From the NCBI GenBank assembly GCA_947646735.1, contig CANTFK010000947.1, forward strand, positions 180,154 to 244,153: 64,000 nt of DNA, in the 5' to 3' direction. Numbering within the stretch: position 1 is the stretch's first letter; the number at the start of each line of letters is the position of its first letter. Below, piece after piece: positions 46,875 through 57,509 of this stretch. The translations under genes and the position numbers were made by a program. The DNA comes from Peronospora farinosa. Taxonomy: Eukaryota; Oomycota; Peronosporomycetes; Peronosporales; Peronosporaceae. The notes below the pieces were generated by a model. That model was not told the origin of the DNA. It saw nothing but the letters and a program-made list of their open reading frames with translations, and made no database searches.

Positions 46875-48545
46875 TTAGCTAGTCAATATATGGTTGACAC
46901 GTATCTGCTGCGCACTGAAACTCGGTTTGGACATGCGTTTGTTGAAGTGTCTTGGAGGTTGATAGACCAAGAGTTTCGAGCACTGTTGACAGCACAAATG
47001 CCAACCCGTCGATTTTTTGCAGCTAAGCAAAAACGCTTCTCTGATTACGTCGTCAGTCACATACACAGCAAATATTTCTAGCTCTTCCGCCAGCTCCTCC
47101 TCCTCGACATCCTCTAGTTCATTTATTGCGTGCTTTGTCTCATCACGAAATTCCCGCCAATGTCCATAATAAATGGCCTCTTCGTCGGAAAATTTCCACA
47201 AGTGTCTACAACGATGATTTCACCAACTTGCCCATAATCGTTTCCGACTGACCGTTAGCGTACGTCTTGGCGTTGTCGAAAAGGTATTGGGCCCTGCTTG
47301 TAAACATGCTTCAAAATGCTGAAGGCCTTTTCAAAGTCGAGCTGCGTCTTAAAAGTCACCCTGCTACCGAACGACAGGCGCGACACCAGCAAACCCGAAC
47401 TGCCAAGGTATACTTGTCAGCAATATCGTACGCAAACGATACATCCAAGCATAGCCTACTCTCAAACAAGATGAGGCTGCAATCACTTCCGAATCCACTG
47501 TGCCTAAAATTCTCAGCATGTGATCGCCAACGAAATACCATATTGACGTCTCAAACTAGTGTGCGAGCCAAAGAACGGGACAGATGTAACGTTCAAAATG
47601 AAGAGGTCGCGTTGCTAAACAAACCAACTCGAATGGCAACATAGGCCATGCCTTGGCATGTAGATGCATTCACAGCGATCAAAAACGCCCAGACGAGCTT
47701 CAAAACGTTGGCGATGGTCTAAGGCTGGCGGCACATTGCACGCGGACAAACACGGCAACCTTGGCTTCATCATGCCGGCGAGCTTGGACACATTGGCCAC
47801 CTCCTTGGCAGCTTGATTCGCGAGGGCGGTCTGCTTCATGCTGATACCGATCAGACGTGCTTCATCGCCAGCCTATATGCCATAGGCGTCTTAATGATGA
47901 CCGCGTAGTCAACTGATGGCTCTTCACGAGTGAAATGCGCATCGCACTTTCAAACGTGAGAGTTTCTACGTCCTCGAAATCCCACAGCATTTTTCCAATG
48001 ACGACGTCAATGACCTGTTTGTCAATACGGTAGGTGATGTGGCCTCTCTCCAGATAATATTGACAAACGGAATAGCAACGTCGAAGAAAGCCGACTTATA
48101 GTAGTTGGACTTGCGCTGATATTTTGCCCACTTGGCCAAATGCTGCAGAGTGAGGTCAATTCTGTAGTCCCTCCGAGCGAAGCTGCGGGCCAAACGTCTT
48201 CCTGCAAACGGTCTTCTACCGTTTAGTACCGGCTCTTTCCTCGACACCGTACGCGATGCAGATTGTGCAGGCGACGAGGTCAATCTTGTCGGTTTTAGTG
48301 TCCGTGCCGACAGCCATGAGACCATATTTCAGCTTGTGTTGGTTGTTAAACGCCGTATCGCGTGCGGAGGAAGCCTTATCACGCTTTACAGGTCGTTCCA
48401 TTGTCTGTTTAATCAACTTTAACGCGTGGAAAACATGCTTCAGCACAATACTGGCAATACAGAACTCGATTTGGCCTTGGTGTGTCTTATAGTGCACAAT
48501 TAATACCTTCGTAAGGACAAGTATCAAGGTTGCATTGTATTGCAT
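46875..48545 (-). pseudogene. Decayed BED-finger / hAT-like transposase
   Basis: Minus-strand pieces in several frames read in order: QHKLKYGLMAVG.., VACTICIAYGVEERAG (a BED-type zinc-finger first half), LTLQHLAKWAKYQ (second half, with a ligand lost), AKEVANVSKLAG, VWAFLIAVNASTCQGMAY, and finally YYGHWREFRDETKHAINE. The pattern resembles a large repeated oomycete family related to hAT transposases. At least three frameshifts are needed to join the pieces. No terminal inverted repeats were found by eye. Confidence 0.45.
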
Positions 48546-48889
48546 TCTTGTCCGATTCTTTACCCGTCGCGTAAACTTCGTTACAATACTGCATTTAGAG
48601 TCACCTGGTAGTAAGGCCAGACAATTTGCTTAACAGTCACTGGTTGCGATCCAAATGCAGAAGATGTACGTGAATAGCAGTAGGTTTTACTTCAATCTTC
48701 CCGACAAGAACAATCACATACCTGTACATGACCAAGTAATTCCTGTACAAGATCAATTAAATTCCTGTACACGTAGCTTTCTTATGACTTACGAGAGACT
48801 AATACTACAAACAGCTGCGTTGAAATGACAGCTGCAATACACCCGAGAAACTATCAGGTATTGATGTAGATAAACACCATGCTGCTACT
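48546..48889. other. Short interval, nothing seen
   Basis: Repeated cctgtaca-type words near 48,720-48,770 (three copies of a tcctgtac core) but no gene. Confidence 0.4.
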
Positions 48890-50036
48890 TTAAAACCCAA
48901 AAGTGCTAGCACCTTGTTTGCCCTTGGCAACCTCCTCAAGGAAGCCTAATATAATTGGCAATAGACCGCTGTGGTCGACGGTCGGCCGGTTCTTAGGGCC
49001 CTTCATGTACTGAATGTAGTGGCACATGCTGTGACTGGCGTACTCTGAATCGTTCCTTCGAATCTGTTCAAAACTGTCCGAGAACGATGGAAACACGCTC
49101 ATGATTAGAAGCATCGCTCCCTCCTCGGGGTCATCGCTCTCCACAATCTCCAGCATCTTGTTTACGTACTCGGACGCACACCGCTCCAGTCCTGCAGTGA
49201 TCCGATCCATAGCAACAAATGTGAATTTTTCACGTCTCTACATGCGCTTTTCAACAAAACATCATCACCATCACTCACCCAAAACACCATCTCGCTTCAC
49301 CTTCTGTTCTTCAAACTTGTGCTTGTTCTTCATGGCATCCACGACACTTTTCTCGTTTAGCTTTGCCTTGCTCGCCTGGCAAGAGATCAAGATGATTGTT
49401 TAATCCTCTCATCCATCATCCGACCAGAGGAGCACAGGGCACATGAGATACCTCACTATCAATTCGGCGCAAGTCCTCGTCTGAGAATGGAATGCGCGTC
49501 TCCGGCTCAGAAAAGTCCCCCGTAGCCAAAATGTATTGCACAAGTGACTCCACATTGTACACCACCACTGATCCATTTGTTCGCGTAAACTCAAACTACC
49601 CGAATGAAAAAACAATTGCCCAAAATAACGATCAGTACATCCCAACCCCACTGTCATACATGCAGGCCTTCTCTTTACTATCTACACGCACCGTATGCGG
49701 ACCTAATTCCGCAAGCATGATGGGATCGATCGTATTGATGACTATCTTGGCCTTCTTCTTGTTTCTCAGGGCCTCCGCCTTGTCGTTCTCGCGGGTCTTG
49801 CGCTTCTTAAGACACGACAGACGCTCGCTAGAGCGCGTTGTCGTCACCTGGGCGCTCTCTATGAGCCGCACGGCGTCCTCCTGTGCATCTTCTGCCGGCT
49901 TAAACAAACCACCGCCTTCTTTGCGCTGTAGCAGTGAGAAGAGCTGGGGCTTAGATAGATGCATATAGTACTTGAGGCCACGCTCACGGGCGATAGCGCG
50001 AAGCTCCCACATGGACGGACAAGACCGGGTCTCCAT
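48890..50036 (-). CDS. Spliced unknown protein with SAP-like N-terminus
   Basis: Four exons: 50036-49647, 49595-49452, 49375-49301 and 49237-48890, with GT-AG introns of 51, 76 and 63 nt and frames that join cleanly. About 318 residues. Seen: N-terminal SMWELRAIARERGLKYYMHLS, resembling a SAP or Rho-N helix-extended-loop-helix; a Lys-rich nuclear-type patch (LKKRKTREN..KKKAK); a middle VVYNVESLVQYILATGDF segment; and a C-terminal helical region (ITAGLERCASEYVNKMLEI). No catalytic motif. Possibly a DNA/chromatin-associated protein; function not assigned. Confidence 0.65.
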
Positions 50037-52280
50037 GGCGTCAAGTGGGATAGAAAAGAAAAAAAAGAGTTTTGAGACGGACTTCTTCAAGCGGCCGCGT
50101 GATGATGGAGAAAGGGGATGGTTTAGACCCGATAAACCCATATAACCGGGCTGCAAACATTAATTGCATCGGTGCTACCGGTACTGCTGAGTGTCTTTTG
50201 AAAGTCCAGCATACTCTAGGGTCAGGTAAGCCCAGTAGAGGCGCAAATGGAGACCCAAAAATTATTACGTCGTCTGCGAACCTCCAACACGTGATACGAA
50301 GAGCTTTCAATAATGTACGGTAAATGAAGCGATAGACTAGTTGAAATTCTGAAGAGACCATTGTTTCTAAGCAGACACTATACAAAAGGTTTCACTCATA
50401 CAGCTGAGGTTATTCAAATTTAATTGCTTTCACGCAGCCTTAACACCACTGACCCTCTTTTATCCGTAACGTCACGGAATACCAACATGCCAGGTTGAAG
50501 TAGTGCATTTTCGAGGACCAGCTCATATTCCGTATTTTTTGCTGGGCGTGATTAAGCAGGGAAGAGATCGTGAGAACCTCGAGAAAGCAGCTTAAGTGGT
50601 TTTCGTTGAGTATAGATCAATTTAGACACCTGGCAGCCTGTAGCCGTTTATATGTAAAGTACAGCAGCTCGTTAATTGACACCCATATCTTTTACTAACT
50701 GTCGATACGATCGATACTGATGACATGATGATAATAGTAAACCAGCGTGCCAGTCAGCAAGTCATAGAATAAAAAAGGTCATCACCAACCAATACACAGC
50801 TATTACAATGATTTCTTGACTGGGATTCTCACCTTCAATGGCCACATAATCGTGGAAACAGCACTGTTGACGATGGCATCAAGTATTTGGTTCATGCAGC
50901 GCCTAGGGGGTACCCATGTGCGTTGCATTGTCGCCACCGCCCAATTTGTAGTGAATGGGATATGATCCGATTCAACTTCCGTACTCATGGGCATCCAACA
51001 GGGTTGCCACTTAGCGCCACTACTTTTTCGGTGAGGCGAAAATACAAGCAATAGCATCATTGCATAATATTCCCAAATCAAGAGGCTGCAGCACCCCACC
51101 ATTCCTACAGAAATTCTCTGCTTTTGTCATGATATGACGGTTTGTCTACCACACGCGAGGCAGATACCGGCGGCAGATGTGCATCGTGCGTCGCTTCGGG
51201 AGCTTTCTGAGATATTTGAACACAGCGGTCGCAATCTCCAATTAAAGAGGAATCAAACATGTAAAACGTTAGGTAGGGACTGGGGACCTAGTTGACGCAA
51301 ATTGGGTTTTACGGATTCGAAATGTCAGAAAGCGTCTACTAACCAGAGTCGCCATCTATATAATGTTACTATATGCTACCATGCTACCAGCAATGTCATA
51401 TACAACTGCGGTCTTTGGCTTCCGCAGTAGGCGAAGACTGACTGCACAACATACAAGAACATATTGTGTGGCATTGCTCCACGTCTACAGGCAGCAGCAG
51501 ACACAGAGTCAAGTCAGGCCTACTGTGCACGTCACGAGGTGCGAATGGGATGAGACTCGTCTTCATCGACGTCGCAATATGCACTCAAAATCTCTAGCAT
51601 GCGATGAAGTGGCTGATCAGAAGCGCGATAGCTACTTCTAGGCATGGACAGCGTGGACACTTCAAGAATGAGAGGACCCAACTAATAAAAGCATATCACC
51701 AGCACTATAAAGCACGGGTAACGACTTTAATACTGAATATCAAAGTGGAAGTCAGCGAGTGCATTGCACCAAGGCAAGACGAACGGACGATCATCAAACA
51801 GCACCGTGAAGGATATCTGAAGCGCTAGTGACATCTTGCGATCACCAGGTCGGACCAGGATTTACTTCTCCAATATTATGAGGACTGGGTCAGTGGCATT
51901 TTGGTGGACTCGGAACACAGTCAGCAACGCGTCATCGCCTTGGAGCAAGAGAGCGATGGAATTCATTGGCATTGCTGCAAACAACGTCGAATCTCAGTGG
52001 ACGGCTGCCGACTGCAAGCGGCTCCGCAAGAACCAGGAAGCAGGGGGTATTGTATAATATGCGAATCCGCTCATCCACGGGTACCCGTGGTGCGTGCCCG
52101 ACACTATCATGAATAGGCACGTACTAAGATCCTAAAGAAACAACCATTTCGTCGGTCCAAAGATTCGGACAGTGTGCTGACACGAACTTTAGAGACGCTT
52201 CAGGACTCAGCGGACGGACGTGCGTGACAGAAGGCTGCTTTACAGCAGACGCCAACCGATCTCTGGGCTCATAGGAACGA
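50037..52280. other. Gene-poor stretch
   Basis: No intact gene. Minus-strand open stretches at 50041-50385 and 50803-51102 and several plus-strand ones at 51,363-52,116 lack motifs. The last may be eroded upstream sequence of the LINE relic that follows. Confidence 0.4.
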
Positions 52281-52890
52281 GCTCACTGCGTACCAAGTGT
52301 GGGTTGTTTATCGAGTAGCAGTGCGGCAACTAAATCTCTTCCATCCAGATCGAGGGCAAAATAACAGTTGGCGCAAGCTCCATAGCTGTTTCGGGGTGAA
52401 AGAAACACTGGGAACACATCTGCAGGACATGCCCGTGCGCGCAAGCCTGCTGGCAGAAGCTCATCTGCCATTAGGCAAGGGAACGCTAGGAGCTTGGACG
52501 AATTCAAGGCTATATAGCAAACAGTGCAAGCAGACACGCGCCAGATATATCCACAGCGGTCCTGGCGCAGCTAGCGCGACACCACCCAGACGAGGTGGAC
52601 GCATACACCGTCGTATATGATACATCCTAAGCAGTATTTGCATCACCAGCTTGTGGATACAGCGCAACCGCGTGACGTTCCAGCAAGCGGACGTGACCAT
52701 CGCCGTCAGCGTGCAGGAATTTTGGGAGACCGGCATGCGGCGCAGTCGCGAAGCGAGAGTGCCGACGAACACACACGATAAAATTTTAAGGAACCCGTCC
52801 GATGCTATCTCAACGTGCCATAGCCAGACAACCCTGAGAGCCGTCACCGCAGGTGACAAGCCCCGTACAACCATTGATCCCGAATGAGAA
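52281..52890 (+). mobile_element. LINE C-terminal relic
   Basis: Plus-strand fragments in two frames: AYQVWVVYRVAVRQLNLF, then LWIQRNRVTFQQADVTIAVS and VQEFWETGMRR. The latter is the tail that follows the zinc knuckle in oomycete LINE polyproteins. Frames are broken and no reverse transcriptase core remains. Confidence 0.5.
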
Positions 52891-53409
52891 ACCGGCGTTG
52901 CTAACGAGGCTTAGGATCTACCAGACATCTTGCAACCACTAAAGATTAAATAATCTCGTCTGCGTCTCTGTCTCTCACTTCGCCAATATTATGAAGACAT
53001 CCCGATTCTTACACACTTGTACTCGTAGGAGCGCCAGGATTTTTGGGTGATTTACAGGTGGGATGAGATTCTTGGATAGTGAACGACAAGGAGACAAAGA
53101 AGTATCCACTGCTACACGTCTGCACGCTAGCTGAGTTACACATTCGGCAAATTTCACACTGGGAACTGTATTCGACTCCCAAGCACAGGGCAGAAACTTA
53201 CTACGCGATTCCTAAATTGGGGCTATGGGCAACAGCAACACTGATGGCAAGTCCCTATTTGCACGAAGCAGAAGTAATGCAATACCGGCTCATTAAGCGC
53301 TGCGGGAGGGACCTAAGGTTACTGAGTCTGTTCTCACACATGCATCCGTATTTAAGAAACTTGACGCACTAAGTTCGGTATCAGAGCTGGTCATCTGATT
53401 CCATTCAAT
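52891..53409. other. Interval with no recognised gene
   Basis: Separates the LINE relic from the OS-9 gene; a 97-codon plus-strand stretch at 53079-53372 has no motif. Confidence 0.4.
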
Positions 53410-54750
53410 ATGGTAATAATGACGCGTCGAATCCTAGCAGTTTTAGCGGCTCTAAGCTCTACTTCTAGTACCTCTGCCTCATCATTTACGTCATCTCTGG
53501 ATCCTTTATACGTAGTTCAACTTCGTGCAACCCGTGATGGCTTTCCTTCGATCAAAGACGGCACCCCTAAGCGGTCTCAACTCATTACGACCGAATCTGG
53601 CCAAACATTTGAGTGTTTGCTCCCACCTCTTCCTCTTTCTAAGCAGGTGACGGAGGATATAGAGGCATCCGACCCGCTACTTGTTAAAGAGGGCGTTGAA
53701 AAGCAGCAAACTGCCGCTTTCTTGGCGTTTGGACGAGCCGCAGTAAAGAGAGTGCGACCCCAATGCATCCAATACATGGACACGGAGAGCGTGTGGCTCT
53801 ACGAAGTCTGCGTGGGCATTTCAATCCGTCGTTCGGTGCTTCAACAGGCAGAAGTGCAAGTTGAAGCAATAGGAGCAACGTCAAATGTGGCACAAATTGC
53901 TGGACACGAAGAAGAACGACTTGGCGCTTTTGTGACAGAATCAAGTCGCCCTGCCCTCATTTACGACGAGTTTGTCACGTCCGAGATGCAGGATCGAGTC
54001 AAAAATCACCATAAACCGCTGTATACGCAGACTTTTGGTGATGATAAGCAGCAAATTTACGTGCAGTTCATCTGCAGTACCACTACGCAAGACGACGCAG
54101 TGTCTGCTGTGCAATGGCGAACAGATGCAGCCACGGACGGTCCGCATGAAATCGCTGCGCTTTTAGTTGCGTCGCGAGTATTTTGCGACCCTCTACATTC
54201 CGACGCAGATGATAGCAACTTGTTTACTGTGCGTTTGTTGTTGCAGCCACTGGAGGACGCACAGAAGTGCATCACTCGAACTGAAGGTTGGTGGACGTAT
54301 GAGTTTTGCTTCGGGAGATCGGTGAGGCAGTACCACCGCGATGCCGATGGTCGAATCACAGCCGAGTTTTCTCTAGGCATGTTTGATGAAGAGGGGAATC
54401 GCGAGTTGGAGCGCATGGGCTCAGCGTTGGTCTCGGAGTACATTGACGCAACTCAAGACGTGCCACGCCCCGCGTACTTGGAGCTGTATGACGACGGGAC
54501 CATCTGCAAAGATTCAGAGAACCATGTACCGCGCAAGGCGAAGGTTCTCTACTACTGCAGTCACGGTGGCACGAGTCACCACATTCTGACGGTCAAGGAG
54601 ACACAGACGTGCACTTATACAGTAAAAGTATCATCCCCAGTGTTATGCGACCACCCGCACTTCTATAACGATAAAGAGACGAGCAACCAAGCGGCAGAGA
54701 TATTGCACTGCATCCCGGCGGTGGAGGTTGCTGCTGCTGCAGCCGTATAG
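53410..54750 (+). CDS. OS9: OS-9/erlectin-type ER lectin
   Basis: 446 residues, intronless. Seen: signal peptide (RRILAVLAALSSTSSTSAS) and an MRH-like half domain (CIQYMDTESVWLYEVCVG, about residue 118). A complete MRH domain follows at about 287-417 with the mannose-binding residues: WWTYEFC, Gln in SVRQYH, Arg in PRKAKV, Glu in KETQTC and Tyr in CTYTV. Paired Cys residues match the family disulfides. Known role: Yos9/OS-9 recognises trimmed N-glycans on misfolded glycoproteins and delivers them to the HRD1 ERAD ligase. There is no HDEL at the C-terminus. A second start at 53419 is equally possible. Confidence 0.85.
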   Translation: MVIMTRRILAVLAALSSTSSTSASSFTSSLDPLYVVQLRATRDGFPSIKDGTPKRSQLITTESGQTFECLLPPLPLSKQVTEDIEASDPLLVKEGVEKQQTAAFLAFGRAAVKRVRPQCIQYMDTESVWLYEVCVGISIRRSVLQQAEVQVEAIGATSNVAQIAGHEEERLGAFVTESSRPALIYDEFVTSEMQDRVKNHHKPLYTQTFGDDKQQIYVQFICSTTTQDDAVSAVQWRTDAATDGPHEIAALLVASRVFCDPLHSDADDSNLFTVRLLLQPLEDAQKCITRTEGWWTYEFCFGRSVRQYHRDADGRITAEFSLGMFDEEGNRELERMGSALVSEYIDATQDVPRPAYLELYDDGTICKDSENHVPRKAKVLYYCSHGGTSHHILTVKETQTCTYTVKVSSPVLCDHPHFYNDKETSNQAAEILHCIPAVEVAAAAAV

Positions 54751-55465
54751 ACGATATAGCTGCAGTACGAGTACACGTTGACATGATAGTGGGAATCCAA
54801 CGTCGCAAAAAACACGCGGGTTCGTTTCTTTGTGGTTCTGTGAAATCGTTATGATGAAACACCTCAGCGAGGCGGCTCTCGGTACAGTTTATCGGTTGCT
54901 AGGAATAATGTCGTGCAGCATCAATGCATTTCATTTTCCACCTAGTCGATGTTTTTCATACGTAACGGTATTTTACTGTATAGTGGTATACTGTATAGTG
55001 AGACACATGTCGGTTGTAGATACAGTTCGAAGCTGATCCCGCTGCGACGTAATGAGACCTTTAAAGTACAGGTCTCATAGGTATCTCTCCAATAAATTAT
55101 AACCGTCGTTACATCATAACAGTTTTTAATTCCATAATTAGTCAAGGTACCTAATTTAGCTTCGATAATATATAGCCTCCGCTAATGTAATTAAAATGGT
55201 CTTCATAATTTACTAGAGGAAGACTTGTAAAACTTCTGGAATGTGTGGTGCACAAAAGACGAACGGCTCCGCTTCGCGCCACTCGTTTTGATGAAGCTCA
55301 TTCTAAAATTTGTCTTCCAGCACTCAAGTCACTTGTGTTTTTGTTATTTCTTTGGTGTTGATCTTGTGGACACGTGAAACTCAAGAAAGAAAAAAGGGTA
55401 GAAAAAAAGCACCTTATTTCTTTCCCTCTGCTCATTGCTACCAGGCCTAGACAGTCACATTGTTC
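54751..55465. other. Noncoding interval and AMD1 promoter
   Basis: A/T-rich 3' flank of OS9. An initiator-like ctctgctcattgctacc at about 55,426-55,442 may mark the AMD1 transcription start. Confidence 0.4.
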
Positions 55466-55570
55466 ATGCTGTTGGTCGACCCGCTTTTTACCAGCAGCGA
55501 CGACATTGTTGACCCGACCACGATCTTCACGGGCTTCTTTTATATTGGCGCGTGCGACGACCCTGCCTAA
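55466..55570 (+). promoter_or_regulatory. Upstream ORF in the AMD1 leader
   Basis: A 34-codon ORF (MLLVDPLFTSS...GACDDPA, stop at 55568-55570) ends 77 nt before the AMD1 ATG and would be in its leader if transcription starts near 55,430. Polyamine-responsive uORFs control AMD1 in animals and plants; a similar role here is only inferred. Confidence 0.4.
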
Positions 55571-55647
55571 CAGGCCTCGCATTATCATCTACTAAGCCCT
55601 TTCTTCCCTCTTTTACTCTTCTGTCTATCCGCTCCAGCATATTCAAA

Positions 55648-56814
55648 ATGACACATTCCTTCCCAGAGCCTATCAAGCTTTACGACGACGAGACAAGCTC
55701 CACTCAGTCGGAGACGTCCGATACAGTTCCCAACACATTCGAAGGTCCCGAGAAGAATCTCGAGATTGACTTTAAAATCGGTGTTGGCCATGAACGTGGC
55801 TTACGTGAGGTATCCCGTCAAGACTTGGATGAGATGCTAGAAGCTGGACAGTGTCAGATCTTGTCTTGCACCAGCAACGAGCATATTGACGCCTACGTGC
55901 TGTCTGAGAGCTCCATGTTTATTTATGCACACAAGATCGTGCTCAAGACGTGCGGTACTACCACGTTGCTCAAGTGTTTGCAGTTTATCAAGACGTTTGC
56001 CGAACGACTGGGACTTGAGATTGAGTGGGTCAACTATTCCCGCAAGAATTACACCTTTCCAGAAGAGCAAAAGTACCCCCACACAAGTTTCCAAAACGAG
56101 GTGGCGTTCTTGAGCTCTTATTTTCCAGACGGATCCGCTCATGTCCTAGGACCGTTGAACCGTGATCACTGGTACATCTACGCGTGGGATGCTGATATTC
56201 ATGAGCCTGGTGCTGATACATTGACGCATTATGACCCGATGCAAGAGCCTGGTGCGAACGAAAGCACACTTCACGTGCTGATGCAGGACATGGACTCGAG
56301 TGTAGCCAAGCAATTCTTTAAGAACAACGATAGCACCATGACTTCTCGTCGAATGACAATTGAAAGTGGAATTCGTGACTTGGTGCCCGGTGCGTTGATC
56401 GATGATTTCGCTTTTGACCCATGTGGATACTCGATGAATGGTATCTTGTTTGATGCATACTACACGATCCACATCACTCCGGAGAGTGGATGCAGCTACG
56501 TGAGCTTCGAGACCAATGCACGTCTTCGTTCGTACGCGTCTCTACTGAAGAACGTGCTGCGTTGCTTTCGTCCGGCCAAGTACTCGGTGAGTGTTTACAC
56601 AGACCGCAACGCGCTGGAGTCGGCAAAGGGCAACAATATGTTTACGGAGGACCTGGTTAAGATCGATGATGACTTGTTGTACAAGCGTAAGGGTGGTCAC
56701 ACGCAGGCCACGTTCGAAGGCGACTATATGTGCCGCATGGCTAACTACTCCCAGTTGGACAAGCTTTTGCTTCGCCGCGCCGCACAGAAGATTCGCTCTC
56801 CTTCCTTTGCTTAG
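55648..56814 (+). CDS. AMD1: S-adenosylmethionine decarboxylase proenzyme
   Basis: 388 residues from the ATG at 55648. Seen: the self-cleavage site in YVLSESSMF (about residues 84-91), whose middle Ser becomes the pyruvoyl group; GPLNRDHWYIYAWD; and DDFAFDPCGYSMNGI with the catalytic Cys. GCSYVSFETN closes the core. Reaction: decarboxylation of S-adenosylmethionine to the aminopropyl donor for spermidine and spermine. Cytosolic. The acidic N-terminal 35 residues are specific to this protein. The frame stays open upstream to 55552, but without ATG. Confidence 0.95.
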   Translation: MTHSFPEPIKLYDDETSSTQSETSDTVPNTFEGPEKNLEIDFKIGVGHERGLREVSRQDLDEMLEAGQCQILSCTSNEHIDAYVLSESSMFIYAHKIVLKTCGTTTLLKCLQFIKTFAERLGLEIEWVNYSRKNYTFPEEQKYPHTSFQNEVAFLSSYFPDGSAHVLGPLNRDHWYIYAWDADIHEPGADTLTHYDPMQEPGANESTLHVLMQDMDSSVAKQFFKNNDSTMTSRRMTIESGIRDLVPGALIDDFAFDPCGYSMNGILFDAYYTIHITPESGCSYVSFETNARLRSYASLLKNVLRCFRPAKYSVSVYTDRNALESAKGNNMFTEDLVKIDDDLLYKRKGGHTQATFEGDYMCRMANYSQLDKLLLRRAAQKIRSPSFA

Positions 56815-57069
56815 ATGGAGGAAGCGATAGTCGATAGAAGTGCTTATTTAGATGACGCACTGTGAAGTAATCTCCGACGCCACTTCTGTACATGTTTCTT
56901 ACATTTTCCTATTGCAGCCGCACAAATCTACCATACTCTAGTCATAACACACGTGTTTATGCTGAAAGCTTTGGTTGGTTTGCTCGTTATCATTGATTGA
57001 GCGCATGCCAATGCTACAAAATACATCTTCACTTGTCACGAACAAAATCATCTGCAGCTAGCAGTCGCG

Positions 57070-57462
57070 TCAGCGTATATCCTCCTCATCAGGCAATACT
57101 AACTCGTCTTGCACTTCTTGCTTTAACCACATGCACATGTCGTCCAATGCCTTGTCCTCGGTGCCTTTGCTAGTACGCAACCACAGCCTCCTCAAGTTAC
57201 CGACTCGTGCTATGTGTTCCCGACAACGAATTTGCTGTAGACCAAACACCCACATAGTCATCAAAAGAGAAGTGTCAGTCAGGAAAGACAAAACAGCTCA
57301 GAATCACTACGTTTTTCTTCTTTATTCTAAGTAGCAGTCTCAGTGAGTGGTCCCTATCAGTATCACTTCCAGCAGCTCCCTTGTGACCAAAAACCTCCGA
57401 CATCATTAAGCTTGAGTTTGGCTAAATCGCGTCACCTTTAATCTAGCTATATCCATTCTCAT
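57070..57462 (-). CDS. Small two-exon unknown protein
   Basis: Exons 57462-57436 (27 nt) and 57234-57070, with a GT-AG intron of 201 nt, give a 63-residue protein beginning MRMDIARLK and continuing QIRCREHIARVGNLRRLW, then ALDDMCMWLKQEVQDELVLP and an acidic EEDIR end. It is helical and charged with no recognised family. The same frame stays open upstream and overlaps the 3' end of the KDM8 gene in a different phase (HEWGLVNGLYHARGD), so the true gene may be longer and use an exon overlapping KDM8. Confidence 0.45.
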
Positions 57463-57509
57463 ATCGCCTCGGGCATGGTACAAACCGTTTACAAGCCCCC
57501 ACTCATGGG

